Origin: Prado023 sp963747335
GTDB lineage: Bacteria; Actinomycetota; Actinomycetes; S36-B12; CAIYMF01
Length of the DNA stretch: 64,000 nt
Assembly: GCA_963747335.1 (NCBI GenBank)
Contig: CAVVEV010000001.1
Location: forward strand, 1 to 64,000
Direction of reading: 5' to 3'
The notes beneath the pieces were generated by a model. That model worked only from the letters and a program-made list of their open reading frames with translations. It searched no databases and was not told the origin of the DNA. Positions 55,681-64,000 of this stretch are shown piece by piece. The number at the start of each line of letters is the position of its first letter. Position 1 is the stretch's first letter. A program made the position numbers and the translations under genes.

Positions 55681-56530
55681 TCAGCTGATCTGGTCGTCGG
55701 GCACGTCGTAGCCCACGCGGCAGTGGTTGGCGAACAGCTCGACCTCCGACACGAGCCCGGTCCCGGCTGACCCGTCGGGCGCCTCGTCGATCGGGTATCC
55801 GAGCCGGATGATCCGGTTGTCGCGGAACACCTCACCGTCCTCACGGACGAACCGGTGGTCACGATCCACGACCTCGTAGCGGACGGTCGGCCGCTCGGCC
55901 GCCCGCAGCTCGCCCACCAGCTGGGTGTCCGTCAGGCGAAGCCGGAACTGGTGGTCGACGGTGGTCCTGTTGGTGACCTTCAGGTCGAAGATGCCGTCGA
56001 GCAGGGTGGCTCCCGTCCCGAAGGGCACGCGGCGCTCGCTGTCGGGGAAGGGGTCGAACGAGTGCCGATGGCGCTCGGCCATTGTGAGGTCGCTGTGCAG
56101 GGCCAGCCAGTGGAGCATGTTGCTGATCTGGCACAGCCCGCCGCCCACGCCGGACGCGGCCGCCCCGTCGCGCAGAACCAGGCCATCGGTGTAGCCGCCG
56201 CGCTCGGTGGCGCGGCCGACCAGCCGCCAGAACGAGAACGTCTGCCCCGGGGCCATGACGACGCCGTCGATGCGCGCCGCGGCGAGGCGCAGGTTCTGGA
56301 CCTTGTTGCGCTGCAGCTGCGGGTCCACACCCTGCAGGTCGCGCTCGAGGATCGAGGAGTGCTTCGGCGACGAGCCAGGCCAGGTCGGCCTCCGAGCGTG
56401 CGCTGGCATAGCTGTACCCCGCGCGCGCATCCTGAGCGCGTTTCGTGAGCCGACGCTGAGCCATCCGCGCCGGGATCAGGACGGGGAAGCGCTGGGTCAC
56501 CCGCCGGCGCTGCCCGGTGTGAGCGGCCAC
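55681..56530 (-). CDS. VanW-family protein (frameshifted)
   Basis: VanW-domain protein of about 280 residues. Core motifs: ENKV-like RNKVQNLRLAAARIDG, PGQTFSFWRLVG, GYTDGLVLRDG, GVGGGLCQISNMLHW and ERHRHSFDPFPDSERRVPFGTGAT. The N-terminus (MAAHTGQRRRVTQRFPVLIP) is in another frame; one base shift near 56365 joins WLVAEA to SSILERDLQGVD. Role unknown despite linkage to vancomycin clusters elsewhere. GTG start with GAGGAGG five bases upstream. Confidence 0.8.
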
Positions 56531-56549
56531 GTCAGCCTCCTCGACCCGG

Positions 56550-57608
56550 TCAGATCCCGGGGCTGTCCTTGTCGACGTTGTCGGTGAAGGAGCCGGCGTG
56601 CGCCCGCTTGGACGGGTCCCGACGAACTGCGACGAGGCTGGCGATCGTGGTGACGGTCAGGACGGTCACGATGACGGCCAGCGAGAACATGATCGTCATC
56701 TCGGGCACCTCGGGCCAGATCCCGTGCGCCCAGTGCAGGACCAGCTTGAACCCGATGAACACCAGGATGAACGCCAGCCCGGACGACAGGTAGATCAACC
56801 GGTCGAGCAGGCCGTCGACGAGGAAGAACAGCGCCCGTAGGCCGAGCAGCGCGAACGCGTTGGCGGCGAACACGATGAACGGCTCGTCGGTCACGCCGTA
56901 GACGGCAGGGATCGAGTCCAGGGCGAAGAGGATGTCAGTGGAGGCGATCGCCACGAACGCGATGAACAGCGGGGTGGCCATCCGCACGCCGTTCTCGCGG
57001 ACGAAGAAGTGCCCCTCGCGGTAGTCCTCGGTGACCGGGATACGTCGCTTGGTGAACCGCACCAGGGCGTTGTCCTCGATGTCCGGATCCTCGTCGCGGT
57101 GCTGGAAGAGCTTGATCCCGGTGTAGATCAGGATCGCGCCGAAGATCAGGAACATGAAGGAGAAGTAGGCCAGCAGGGTCGCGCCGATCGCGATGAAGAT
57201 CGCACGCAGGACCAGTGCCAGGGCGATGCCCAGGGTGAGCAGCTTGTGCCGGTGCGGGGCGGGCACTGCGAACGCCGACATGATGATCACGAAGACGAAC
57301 AGGTTGTCGATCGACAGGGTCTTCTCGACGATGTACCCGGCGAAGTACTCCGCGCCGTAGGGGGATCCCGCCCAGGCCCCGAACACGAGGCCGAAGATGA
57401 TCGCCACCGAGATGTAGAAGACCGACCATCCGGCGGCCTCCTTGAACCCGACGGCGTGCGGGTTGCGCCCGCTGATCACCAGGTCGAAGGTGAACAGGGC
57501 AACGATGACGCCCAGCGTCAGCGCCCAGACCTCCCACGGGATGCTCAGCGAGGGTCCGCCGCCCGACGATTCGGCGAGGCGGACAGCGGCAGTGGCGAGT
57601 GAGGGCAC
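56550..57608 (-). CDS. TerC/Alx-family integral membrane protein
   Basis: 352 residues, about nine helices. TerC signatures: SIDNLFVFVIIMSAFAVP, DILFALDSIPAVYGVT and ANAFALLGLRALFFLVDG. The acidic intramembrane residues are kept. TerC/Alx proteins export Mn2+ and help metallate secreted proteins. The frame is open to 57764, but the GTG at 57608 sits seven bases after TACGAT, so I use it. That leaves no room for an Mn riboswitch. Confidence 0.89.
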   Translation of the reverse strand: MPSLATAAVRLAESSGGGPSLSIPWEVWALTLGVIVALFTFDLVISGRNPHAVGFKEAAGWSVFYISVAIIFGLVFGAWAGSPYGAEYFAGYIVEKTLSIDNLFVFVIIMSAFAVPAPHRHKLLTLGIALALVLRAIFIAIGATLLAYFSFMFLIFGAILIYTGIKLFQHRDEDPDIEDNALVRFTKRRIPVTEDYREGHFFVRENGVRMATPLFIAFVAIASTDILFALDSIPAVYGVTDEPFIVFAANAFALLGLRALFFLVDGLLDRLIYLSSGLAFILVFIGFKLVLHWAHGIWPEVPEMTIMFSLAVIVTVLTVTTIASLVAVRRDPSKRAHAGSFTDNVDKDSPGI

Positions 57609-57724
57609 GAAGTCGATCGTAAGGGGCGGACCCGTGCGCGGCATAAGCGCCGCACAGGTGCGCGAACCCGCCCCGAAGTCCCGACAGCACAGCCCAGCCG
57701 CGAAACGGCCTACCGAACAAGATC

Positions 57725-57810
57725 CGAACTTGCTCCAACTCTCGAGCGCACGGACCGGTTTCATCCAACTCTCGGGTGCCCGGACGGCCTCGTTCTTGGA
57801 TCAAACCGTG
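57725..57810 (+). repeat. interspersed repeat, copy A
   Basis: About 85 bp with TCCAACTCTC at 57734 and 57764 and inverted CTTGGATC at 57795. Spacing between motifs is 30 and 31 bases. Shares CTCGAGCGC and GGACCG with copy C and the exact motif spacing with copy B. Lies between the TerC promoter and the end of the G1P dehydrogenase gene. Confidence 0.75.
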
Positions 57811-57833
57811 AACGTGAGCCCGCGCGGTCCCGA

Positions 57834-58889
57834 TCAGACCAGCAGGCCGTCCCAGACCGGGCTGTCGGCGACGAACTCCGCCAGCTTCTCGACGTTCCCC
57901 TTCGGGCTCAGGATCGTGTAGTACTGGTCCTTGATGGTCGGGGCCAGCCGGATCGCCTCGATGAACGCAGCCCGGTCAAGCGGATGCTCCTTGACGTAGT
58001 GCATGAACCCGGTCTCGGCGAGGACCGACATCACGTCCTCGAGCCGGGGGTGCTCCTGGAGCCACATGGTGCCGATGGAGGCCAGCCCGACCTGCAGGCC
58101 GTGCATGCTCGGGCGCTCGGCGACCTTCTCGTAGGCGTGCGAGATCAGGTGCTCGCTGCCCGAGGCAGGACGCGAGGACCCGGAGACCTCCATCGCCACG
58201 CCACTCATGACCAGTGCCCCGGCCATCAGCTTGATGAAGTCCAGGTCCCCGATGGACTTGTTCGGGTAGTTGACGAAGTTCTCCACGCTCTGCAGTGCGA
58301 TCAGCACGGCGAAGTCGTTGACCTGTTCCCCGGTCTCCCAGTACGCCAGCTTCCAGTCGTGCACGGCGGAGTACTTGCTGAGCATGTCCCCGACCCCGGA
58401 ATGGGTGAACCGTGGAGGGGACTTGGCGATCACGGCGGTGTCCAGGACCACGCCGAACGGGAGGTTCGCGGGCGCGCTCACCCGCTTGCCGGCCACCTTC
58501 AGGCTGGCCCCGGGGGAGCAGAAGCCGTCGTTGCTCAGAGCCGTGGGCACGGCGATCACCGGCCTGCTGGCCAGGAACCCGGCGTACTTGGCGTAGTCGA
58601 TGGCCATCCCGCCGCCGACCGCGACGATCGCGTCGGTGGTGCGGGGCATGGCGAACGCGCTGGTGACCACGGCCTCGATGTCGTTGGTGGTGACCGTCTC
58701 GGTGTGCCGGACCTTGATCTCCGAGCTGTCGAGCGAGATCTCGACGGTCTGGCCGAGCATCGACTCCATCCCCTCGCCGTAGAACAGGGCGATCCGGTTG
58801 AAGTCGTTGCGGCGCAGGTACTTGCCGAGCTTGTAGAGGGTGTTCGGCTTGATCCGCAGGAGTGTCGGGATCTGGATCGCGGTGGTCAC
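57834..58889 (-). CDS. sn-glycerol-1-phosphate dehydrogenase (AraM/EgsA type)
   Basis: 351-residue iron-type alcohol dehydrogenase superfamily member that makes sn-glycerol-1-phosphate from DHAP, in the cytosol. Nucleotide-binding VAVGGGMAIDYAKY, substrate loop PTALSNDGFCSPGASL, metal-ligand region SGVGDMLSKYSA and GSEHLISHAYE are present. The GTG overlaps the HAD stop (GTGA), so it is coupled to the phosphatase gene. The G1P enantiomer is typical of archaeal lipids; bacterial AraM makes heptaprenylglyceryl phosphate in Bacillus. Confidence 0.86.
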   Translation of the reverse strand: MTTAIQIPTLLRIKPNTLYKLGKYLRRNDFNRIALFYGEGMESMLGQTVEISLDSSEIKVRHTETVTTNDIEAVVTSAFAMPRTTDAIVAVGGGMAIDYAKYAGFLASRPVIAVPTALSNDGFCSPGASLKVAGKRVSAPANLPFGVVLDTAVIAKSPPRFTHSGVGDMLSKYSAVHDWKLAYWETGEQVNDFAVLIALQSVENFVNYPNKSIGDLDFIKLMAGALVMSGVAMEVSGSSRPASGSEHLISHAYEKVAERPSMHGLQVGLASIGTMWLQEHPRLEDVMSVLAETGFMHYVKEHPLDRAAFIEAIRLAPTIKDQYYTILSPKGNVEKLAEFVADSPVWDGLLV

Positions 58890-59697
58890 GGCGCACCCTC
58901 GTCGGGATCGCTGAGCCCGGCCTGCAGTGCGTCCCAGTCGATCGACCCGACCGAGTCGAAGACGAAGTCCGGGCGGTAGGGGAACCGCTCGATCGTGTCC
59001 GGGCTGGATACCCCGGACAGCACCAGCGTGGTGCGCATCCCGGCCTCGAGTCCGCCGACGATGTCGGTGTCCATCCGGTCGCCGATCATCACGCAGTCCT
59101 CGGCATGGGCGCCCAGCATCTGCCGGGCGTAGATCATCATCAGCGAGTTGGGCTTGCCCACGATGTAGGGCTTCTTGCCGGTCGCGGCCTCGATCGCGGC
59201 CAGGATCACGCCGGCGGCCGGCTCGGTGCCGCCCTCGACCGGGTCGATCAGGTCCGGGTTGGTCCCGATGAACTTGGCGCCTGCGTCGATGAGCTGCGTG
59301 GCCTTGCGCATCGTCGCGAAGTTGAAGTTGGCGGTCTTGCCGACCACCACGTACTCCGGATTGCTCTCGGTGATCGAGTAGCCGACCTTGTAGAGCTCGG
59401 CGGCCAGACCGCTGCCGCCCACGACGTAGGCGGTGGAGTGCGGGACGCTGGGCGTGCAGGAACTGCGCGGTCGCGATGGCGGCAGTGATGAAGTTGGCTT
59501 CGGTGAGGCCGTGGATCCCCATCCCGTCGAGCTTGCGCAGCAGGTCCAGCGGCGTCTGCTCGGAGTTGTTGGTCAGGAACAGGAACGGGATGTCGTGCGC
59601 ACGCATGTGCGCGACGAAGTCCTGCGGCGCCGGGGATGAGCTCCTTGCCGCGGTAGATGACCCCGTCCATGTCGGAGATCACGCTGAGCCGGCCCAT
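58886..59697 (-). CDS. HAD-IIA (NagD-like) sugar/glycerol phosphatase, two frameshifts
   Basis: About 270 residues when joined. Motif I SDMDGVIYRG follows the ATG at 59697 (GGAAGGGG upstream). Motif II LTNNSEQTP lies in a second frame after a shift near 59627. The rest (VVGGSGLAAELY, GKPNSLMMIYARQ, MIGDRMDTDIVGG) lies in a third frame after a shift near 59445. Mycobacterial Rv1692 of this class removes phosphate from glycerol-3-phosphate. Coupling with a G1P dehydrogenase suggests a glycerol-phosphate substrate, by inference. Confidence 0.82.
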
Positions 59698-59789
59698 GGC
59701 GCCCCTTCCCGCAGGTGTCCCGATCAGGCTAGCCCGCGCCGAGGTTCGGGACGCGTGGCGGGACAGGCGCCGACCGGCAGGCCGGCAAG

Positions 59790-59876
59790 ATCAGCGATTT
59801 CGTCCAACTCTCCGGCGCCGGGAGCGACTTCCTCCAACTCTCGGGCCTCGCGACGACTCCGATCTTGGATCGACCT
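59790..59876 (+). repeat. interspersed repeat, copy B
   Basis: Same architecture as copy A: TCCAACTCTC at 59803 and 59833 (30 apart) and CTTGGATC at 59864 (31 further). Lies in the 357-base gap 59698-60054 between the HAD start and the DUF559 stop. That gap also holds the G-rich minisatellite and no gene that I can see. Confidence 0.75.
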
Positions 59877-59938
59877 GTGATCGTGGCCGCAGGTGACGTG
59901 GTCGGTCGCCGAGTGTGCGGGCGTGCGGCCCCGCACGA

Positions 59939-60012
59939 GGGGTGCGGGGGCGCCGCGAGGGGTGCGGGGGCGCCGCGGGGGTGCGGGGGCGCCGCGAGGG
60001 GGTGCGGGGGTG
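59939..60012 (+). repeat. G-rich 20-bp minisatellite, about 3.5 copies
   Basis: Tandem unit GGTGCGGGGGCGCCGCGAGG, copies at 59941, 59961 and 59980/81, and a partial at 60001. Every unit carries a G5 run and a G3-G5 run on the plus strand, so G-quadruplex formation is plausible. It lies 43 bases beyond the stop codon of the DUF559 gene. Confidence 0.8.
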
Positions 60013-60054
60013 GATCGGGTTGCCGGCGCCGGTGTCGGCCGCGACCGCGGGCGC

Positions 60055-61041
60055 TCAGGCTGCAGGTCGGGGACTGGCCTGCGGGTTGGGGCCGGTGCCT
60101 CTCGGGATCGGCGTGCGCGCTGCTCGCGCCCGGACCGCCACCGTCCGTCGGATCCGCTCGACGATCTCCATCGGGCGCGTCTCGACGTCATCCCAGGTGA
60201 GCCGGATCACCACGAGGCCCAGCGCGGCCAGCCGTTGGTCGCGCGTCCGATCCAGCTTGGAACCGGTCCTCGCCGTGGAACTGCCGGCTGTCGAGCTCGA
60301 CGATCGTCCCGGTCGCGTCGTGCAGGGCGTCCACCCGGCCGACGAAGCCGTGTTCGTCGTAGATGTCGACGTTGAACCGCCACCCGGGGCCGAGGGCGTC
60401 GCACAGGCGATGGAACCTCCACTCGAGCACCGAGTGCGGCTCGCGGCGGCAGGAGTCAGCCAGCCGACGCGCCATCGTGACGCCGTGCCGCCCGTGCGCG
60501 CGAACGGTCGCAGTGTCGACGTCTCGTGCCGTCAGCAGGCCGCGTCGGAAGGCATCCGAGAGCATCGCGACCCCGACGTCCCGTCGCAGTGAGCACAGCA
60601 GGTCGCGAAGGGTGCGCTCCGGGGAGGTGACGGTCAGACCGCGGGTTCTCAGCACATCGTCCGGCGTGAGCGGGACCCGATGAACCCGTAGACGCGGCGG
60701 CCGGCGCTCGACGTGGCCGGTGCCGTGCAAGGCGGCCGGCACGGCCAGCTGCCAGAGCAGCCCGGCGGTGGCGTGGCTGACGACCAGCCCACCCGTGAGG
60801 TGCACCGCTCAGGCCTGCTGCCACGCCCCCAGGGCTCGACCTCGTGGTGGCGCAGCACCGGTCCGGCCACGGGAACCCAGAGCGCCTGGCGGATGAGTCG
60901 CCGCTGGGCGCGGTCGCCCCAGCCCGCGGCCCGTGCCTGCGACCGCGTGAACACGCCATCCTGCCGACGCGCCTCATCGGGAACGTCGAGACCGTCGAGG
61001 ATCTGCGGGATCGGCGCCAGTGCATGGACCGCATGCCGCAC
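60055..61041 (-). CDS. DUF559 / Vsr-like endonuclease-fold protein (two frameshifts)
   Basis: N-terminal AbiEi-like winged-helix segment (DGVFTRSQARAAGWGDRAQRRLI), then after a shift near 60805 the linker SPERTLRDLL and the start of DUF559 (LEWRFHRLC, FNVDIYDEHGFVGRVDALHD, IVELDSRQFHG). A shift near 60258 then restores DRTRDQRLAALGLVVIRLTW, with stop at 60055. The D...E-x-D pattern and VIRLTW fit the PD-(D/E)XK fold. Start uncertain (GTG at 61041; TTG at 61134 inside repeat C). Function unknown. Flanked by repeats B and C. Confidence 0.72.
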
Positions 61042-61120
61042 AGAGTCACGGCCGACGAGCCAAGGCGAGAAGGCCCCAAGAAGACGATCTGTGGACAGCC
61101 ACCGCCGCAGATCGGCGGGA

Positions 61121-61205
61121 GCGATTTCATCCAAGTCCGGGGCGGCCGGCAGTCCCGGACTTGGATGAAGTCGGTCCAGGCGCTCGAGACTTGGATCGAA
61201 TCGCG
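61121..61205 (-). repeat. interspersed repeat, copy C (inverted)
   Basis: Read on the minus strand: GATCCAAG (61197), CATCCAAG (61167) and inverted CTTGGATG (61137), 30 and about 31 bases apart. The outer 15 bases form near-perfect inverted ends (GCGATTCGATCCAAG against GCGATTTCATCCAAG). Shares TCTCGAGCGC and GGACCG with copy A. Ends just before the fadA promoter. Confidence 0.75.
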
Positions 61206-61219
61206 GAAGCGCACCCCCC

Positions 61220-61250
61220 TTGACAGGAAGTTACTGGCCAGTAGTAGTGT
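61220..61250 (+). promoter_or_regulatory. fadAB promoter with internal palindromic operator
   Basis: -35 TTGACA (61220-61225) and -10 TAGTGT (61245-61250), with the 12-base perfect palindrome TACTGGCCAGTA between them (61232-61243). A second inverted repeat GTTGA-N7-TCAAC lies at 61251-61267. The position fits repression by a TetR- or FadR-like regulator of fatty acid breakdown. Confidence 0.6.
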
Positions 61251-61338
61251 GTTGACACTTGCTCAACAAGCCGAACCCGCGATCCTGTGGGCGATCGGAA
61301 CGGGCATCACCACGACAGCAGGCAGGAGAGATGCAGGC

Positions 61339-62553
<1,215 letters not shown>

Positions 62554-62583
62554 GACCCCAACCGGACAAGGAAGGCATCACAC

Positions 62584-64000
62584 ATGACTGACACGAACAT
62601 GTTCGGCTGGGAGATGGACGAGGCCGGAATCGTCACCCTGACGATGGACGACCCGACGGCACCCGTGAACACGATGAACGAGGCCTTCGTCGCCTCGCTT
62701 CGGCCCACGGTCGAGCGACTCGAGGCCGAGAAGGACAAGATCAACGGCGTCGTGATCACCTCGGCGAAGAAGACGTTCTTCGCCGGCGCCGACCTCGATC
62801 TCGTGCTCAAGGCCACGCCGTGAGGACGCCGAGCAGTGGACTCGCCGACCAACGACAGTGAAGTCGCTGTTCCGGCGCCTGGAGACGTTGGGTCGTCCGG
62901 TCGTCGCGGCGATCAACGGAGCCGCGCTCGGCGGCCGGGCTCGAGCTCGCGCTGGCCTGCCACCACCGCGTCGCCCTGGACGTCAAGGGCTCGACGATCG
63001 GGCTGCCCGAGGTCGGCCTCGGGCTGCTCCCGGGCGGCGGCGGCGTCGTGCGCACGGTGCGGATGTTCGGCATCCAGACCGCGCTGATGAACCACCTGCT
63101 CCAGGGCCAGCAGCGCAAGCCGAAGGACGCACTGGCTGCCGGCGTGGTCGACGAGTTGGCCGACACCCCCGAGGAGCTGATGCACGCGGCCAAGACGTGG
63201 GCGCTGTCCAACCTCGATGCCGTGCAGCCCTGGGACGTCAAGGGCTACAAGATCCCCGGCGGCACGCCGATGACCCCGGCGTTCGCGGCGAACCTGCCGG
63301 CCTTCCCGGCGAACCTGCGCAAGCAGCTCAAGGGTGCCCCGATGCCCGCCCCGCACCACATCATGGCCGCGGCCGTGGAGGGCGCCCAGGTCGACTTCGC
63401 GACCGCGGAGAAGATCGAGACCGAGTACTTCGTCAACCTCGCCACCGGCCCGGTCAGCAAGAACATGATCAAGGCGTTCTTCTTCGACATGCAGCACATC
63501 AGCAAGGGCGGCGACCGGCCGAAGGACGTCCCGAAGTACACCGCGCAGAAGGTGGTCGTCCTCGGGCGCCGGCATGATGGGCGCGGGCATCGCCTACGAG
63601 TGCGCCCGGGCCGGCATGGAGGTCGTCCTCAAGGACATGACCCTCGCGGCCGCGGAGAAGGGCAAGGCCTACTCGCAGGGCATCCTCGACAAGGCTGTGG
63701 CCCGCGGCAAGATGACTGCCGAGGGCCGCGACGAGATCCTCGCGCGGATCACCCCGACCGAGAACATGGCCGATGCCAAGGGTGCCGACCTCATGATCGA
63801 GGCGGTGTTCGAGGACCCGGCACTGAAGAAGTCGGTGTACGCCGAGGTCGTCCCGCTGCTGACCGAGGACGCGCTGCTGGGATCGAACACCTCGTCGCTG
63901 CCCGTCACCGGCCTCGCCGAGGGGGTGGACCGGCCGGAGGACTTCATCGGCCTGCACTTCTTCTCGCCGGTGGACAAGATGAAGCTGCTGGAGATCGTGG
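62584..64000 (+). CDS. fadB: FadB: enoyl-CoA hydratase / 3-hydroxyacyl-CoA dehydrogenase (three frameshifts, cut by window end)
   Basis: Multifunctional beta-oxidation alpha subunit. The hydratase N-terminus (VTLTMDDPTAPVNTMNEAF, KTFFAGADLDLV) stops at 62823 by a shift. It resumes as VKSLFRRLETLGRPVVAAINGAALGG, shifts near 62936 to LELALACHHRVALDVKG and LPEVGLGLLPGGGG, then near 63565 to the Rossmann motif GAGMMGAGIAYECARAG. The dehydrogenase His motif HFFSPVDKMKLLEIV reaches the window end. Extra bases sit in G/C runs (cgggcgcc for cggcgcc). Confidence 0.88.

Noticed and set aside
57609..57764. An upstream start for TerC and an Mn2+ (yybP-ykoY) riboswitch in its leader
   Set aside because: TACGAT lies seven bases before the GTG at 57608, implying no leader; no conserved riboswitch core was recognised, and the upstream codons run into repeat A.

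Overview
The window is about 70 % G+C, gene-dense (gaps rarely exceed 150 bases) and clearly from an actinomycete. This is shown by a PlsB / HAD-PlsC lipid pair arranged as in mycobacteria, a wax-ester/diacylglycerol acyltransferase, Nei2, a DUF222-HNH (13E12-type) gene, DUF3516 helicase, DUF3159, DUF6191 and DUF427 proteins, IdeR/DtxR-, CsoR- and LexA-type operators, and many leaderless GTG/ATG starts. I could not fix the genus. I saw no rRNA, tRNA, CRISPR array, prophage or insertion sequence.

Layout. 0-10.1 kb: an ABC-2 exporter (permease broken and cut by the window edge), rsgA, a tiny membrane protein, a LysR regulator, a Ski2-like helicase, an ABC exporter operon ending in idi, and an AAC(3)-family acetyltransferase. 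10.1-19.4 kb: small enzymes and DNA-repair genes (pterin dehydratase, DUF427, nei2, PaiB-like, GIY-YIG nuclease), a ChaA-type antiporter, a wax synthase, a LexA-boxed DUF222-HNH gene, DUF1801, GyrI-like and GNAT proteins. 19.4-30.7 kb: lipid and glycerophosphate metabolism. An alkyl-DHAP-synthase-like flavoprotein diverges from tetR-glpD, followed by a lipid kinase, a phosphoesterase, an aldehyde dehydrogenase, and plsB with a HAD-PlsC fusion. 30.8-38.8 kb: MFS and ABC exporters, then an iron-box-controlled ferric iron importer. 38.8-57.6 kb: copper homeostasis (csoR-copA, and a PCuAC-DyP pair sharing a CsoR-like box), a heterodimeric ABC exporter, many DUF proteins, a VanW-like protein and TerC. 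57.6-64 kb: a glycerol-1-phosphate dehydrogenase with a NagD-type phosphatase, a DUF559 protein, and a fadA-fadB operon that runs off the end.

Three themes run through the window. First, at least twelve genes have disrupted frames whose protein continues in another frame through single-base shifts, often in G/C runs. This looks like unpolished draft sequence more than decay. Second, about 19 genes have a TANNNT/CANNNT -10 box exactly 6-7 bases before the start codon, that is, leaderless mRNAs. Third, metal and damage regulons can be read from operators: IdeR/DtxR box, two CsoR boxes, LexA box.

The most unusual signal is an 85-bp intergenic repeat present three times between 57.7 and 61.2 kb. 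Each copy has three TCCAA/TTGGA motifs about 30 bp apart. Two copies, in opposite orientation, flank the DUF559 gene beside a G-rich 20-bp minisatellite.
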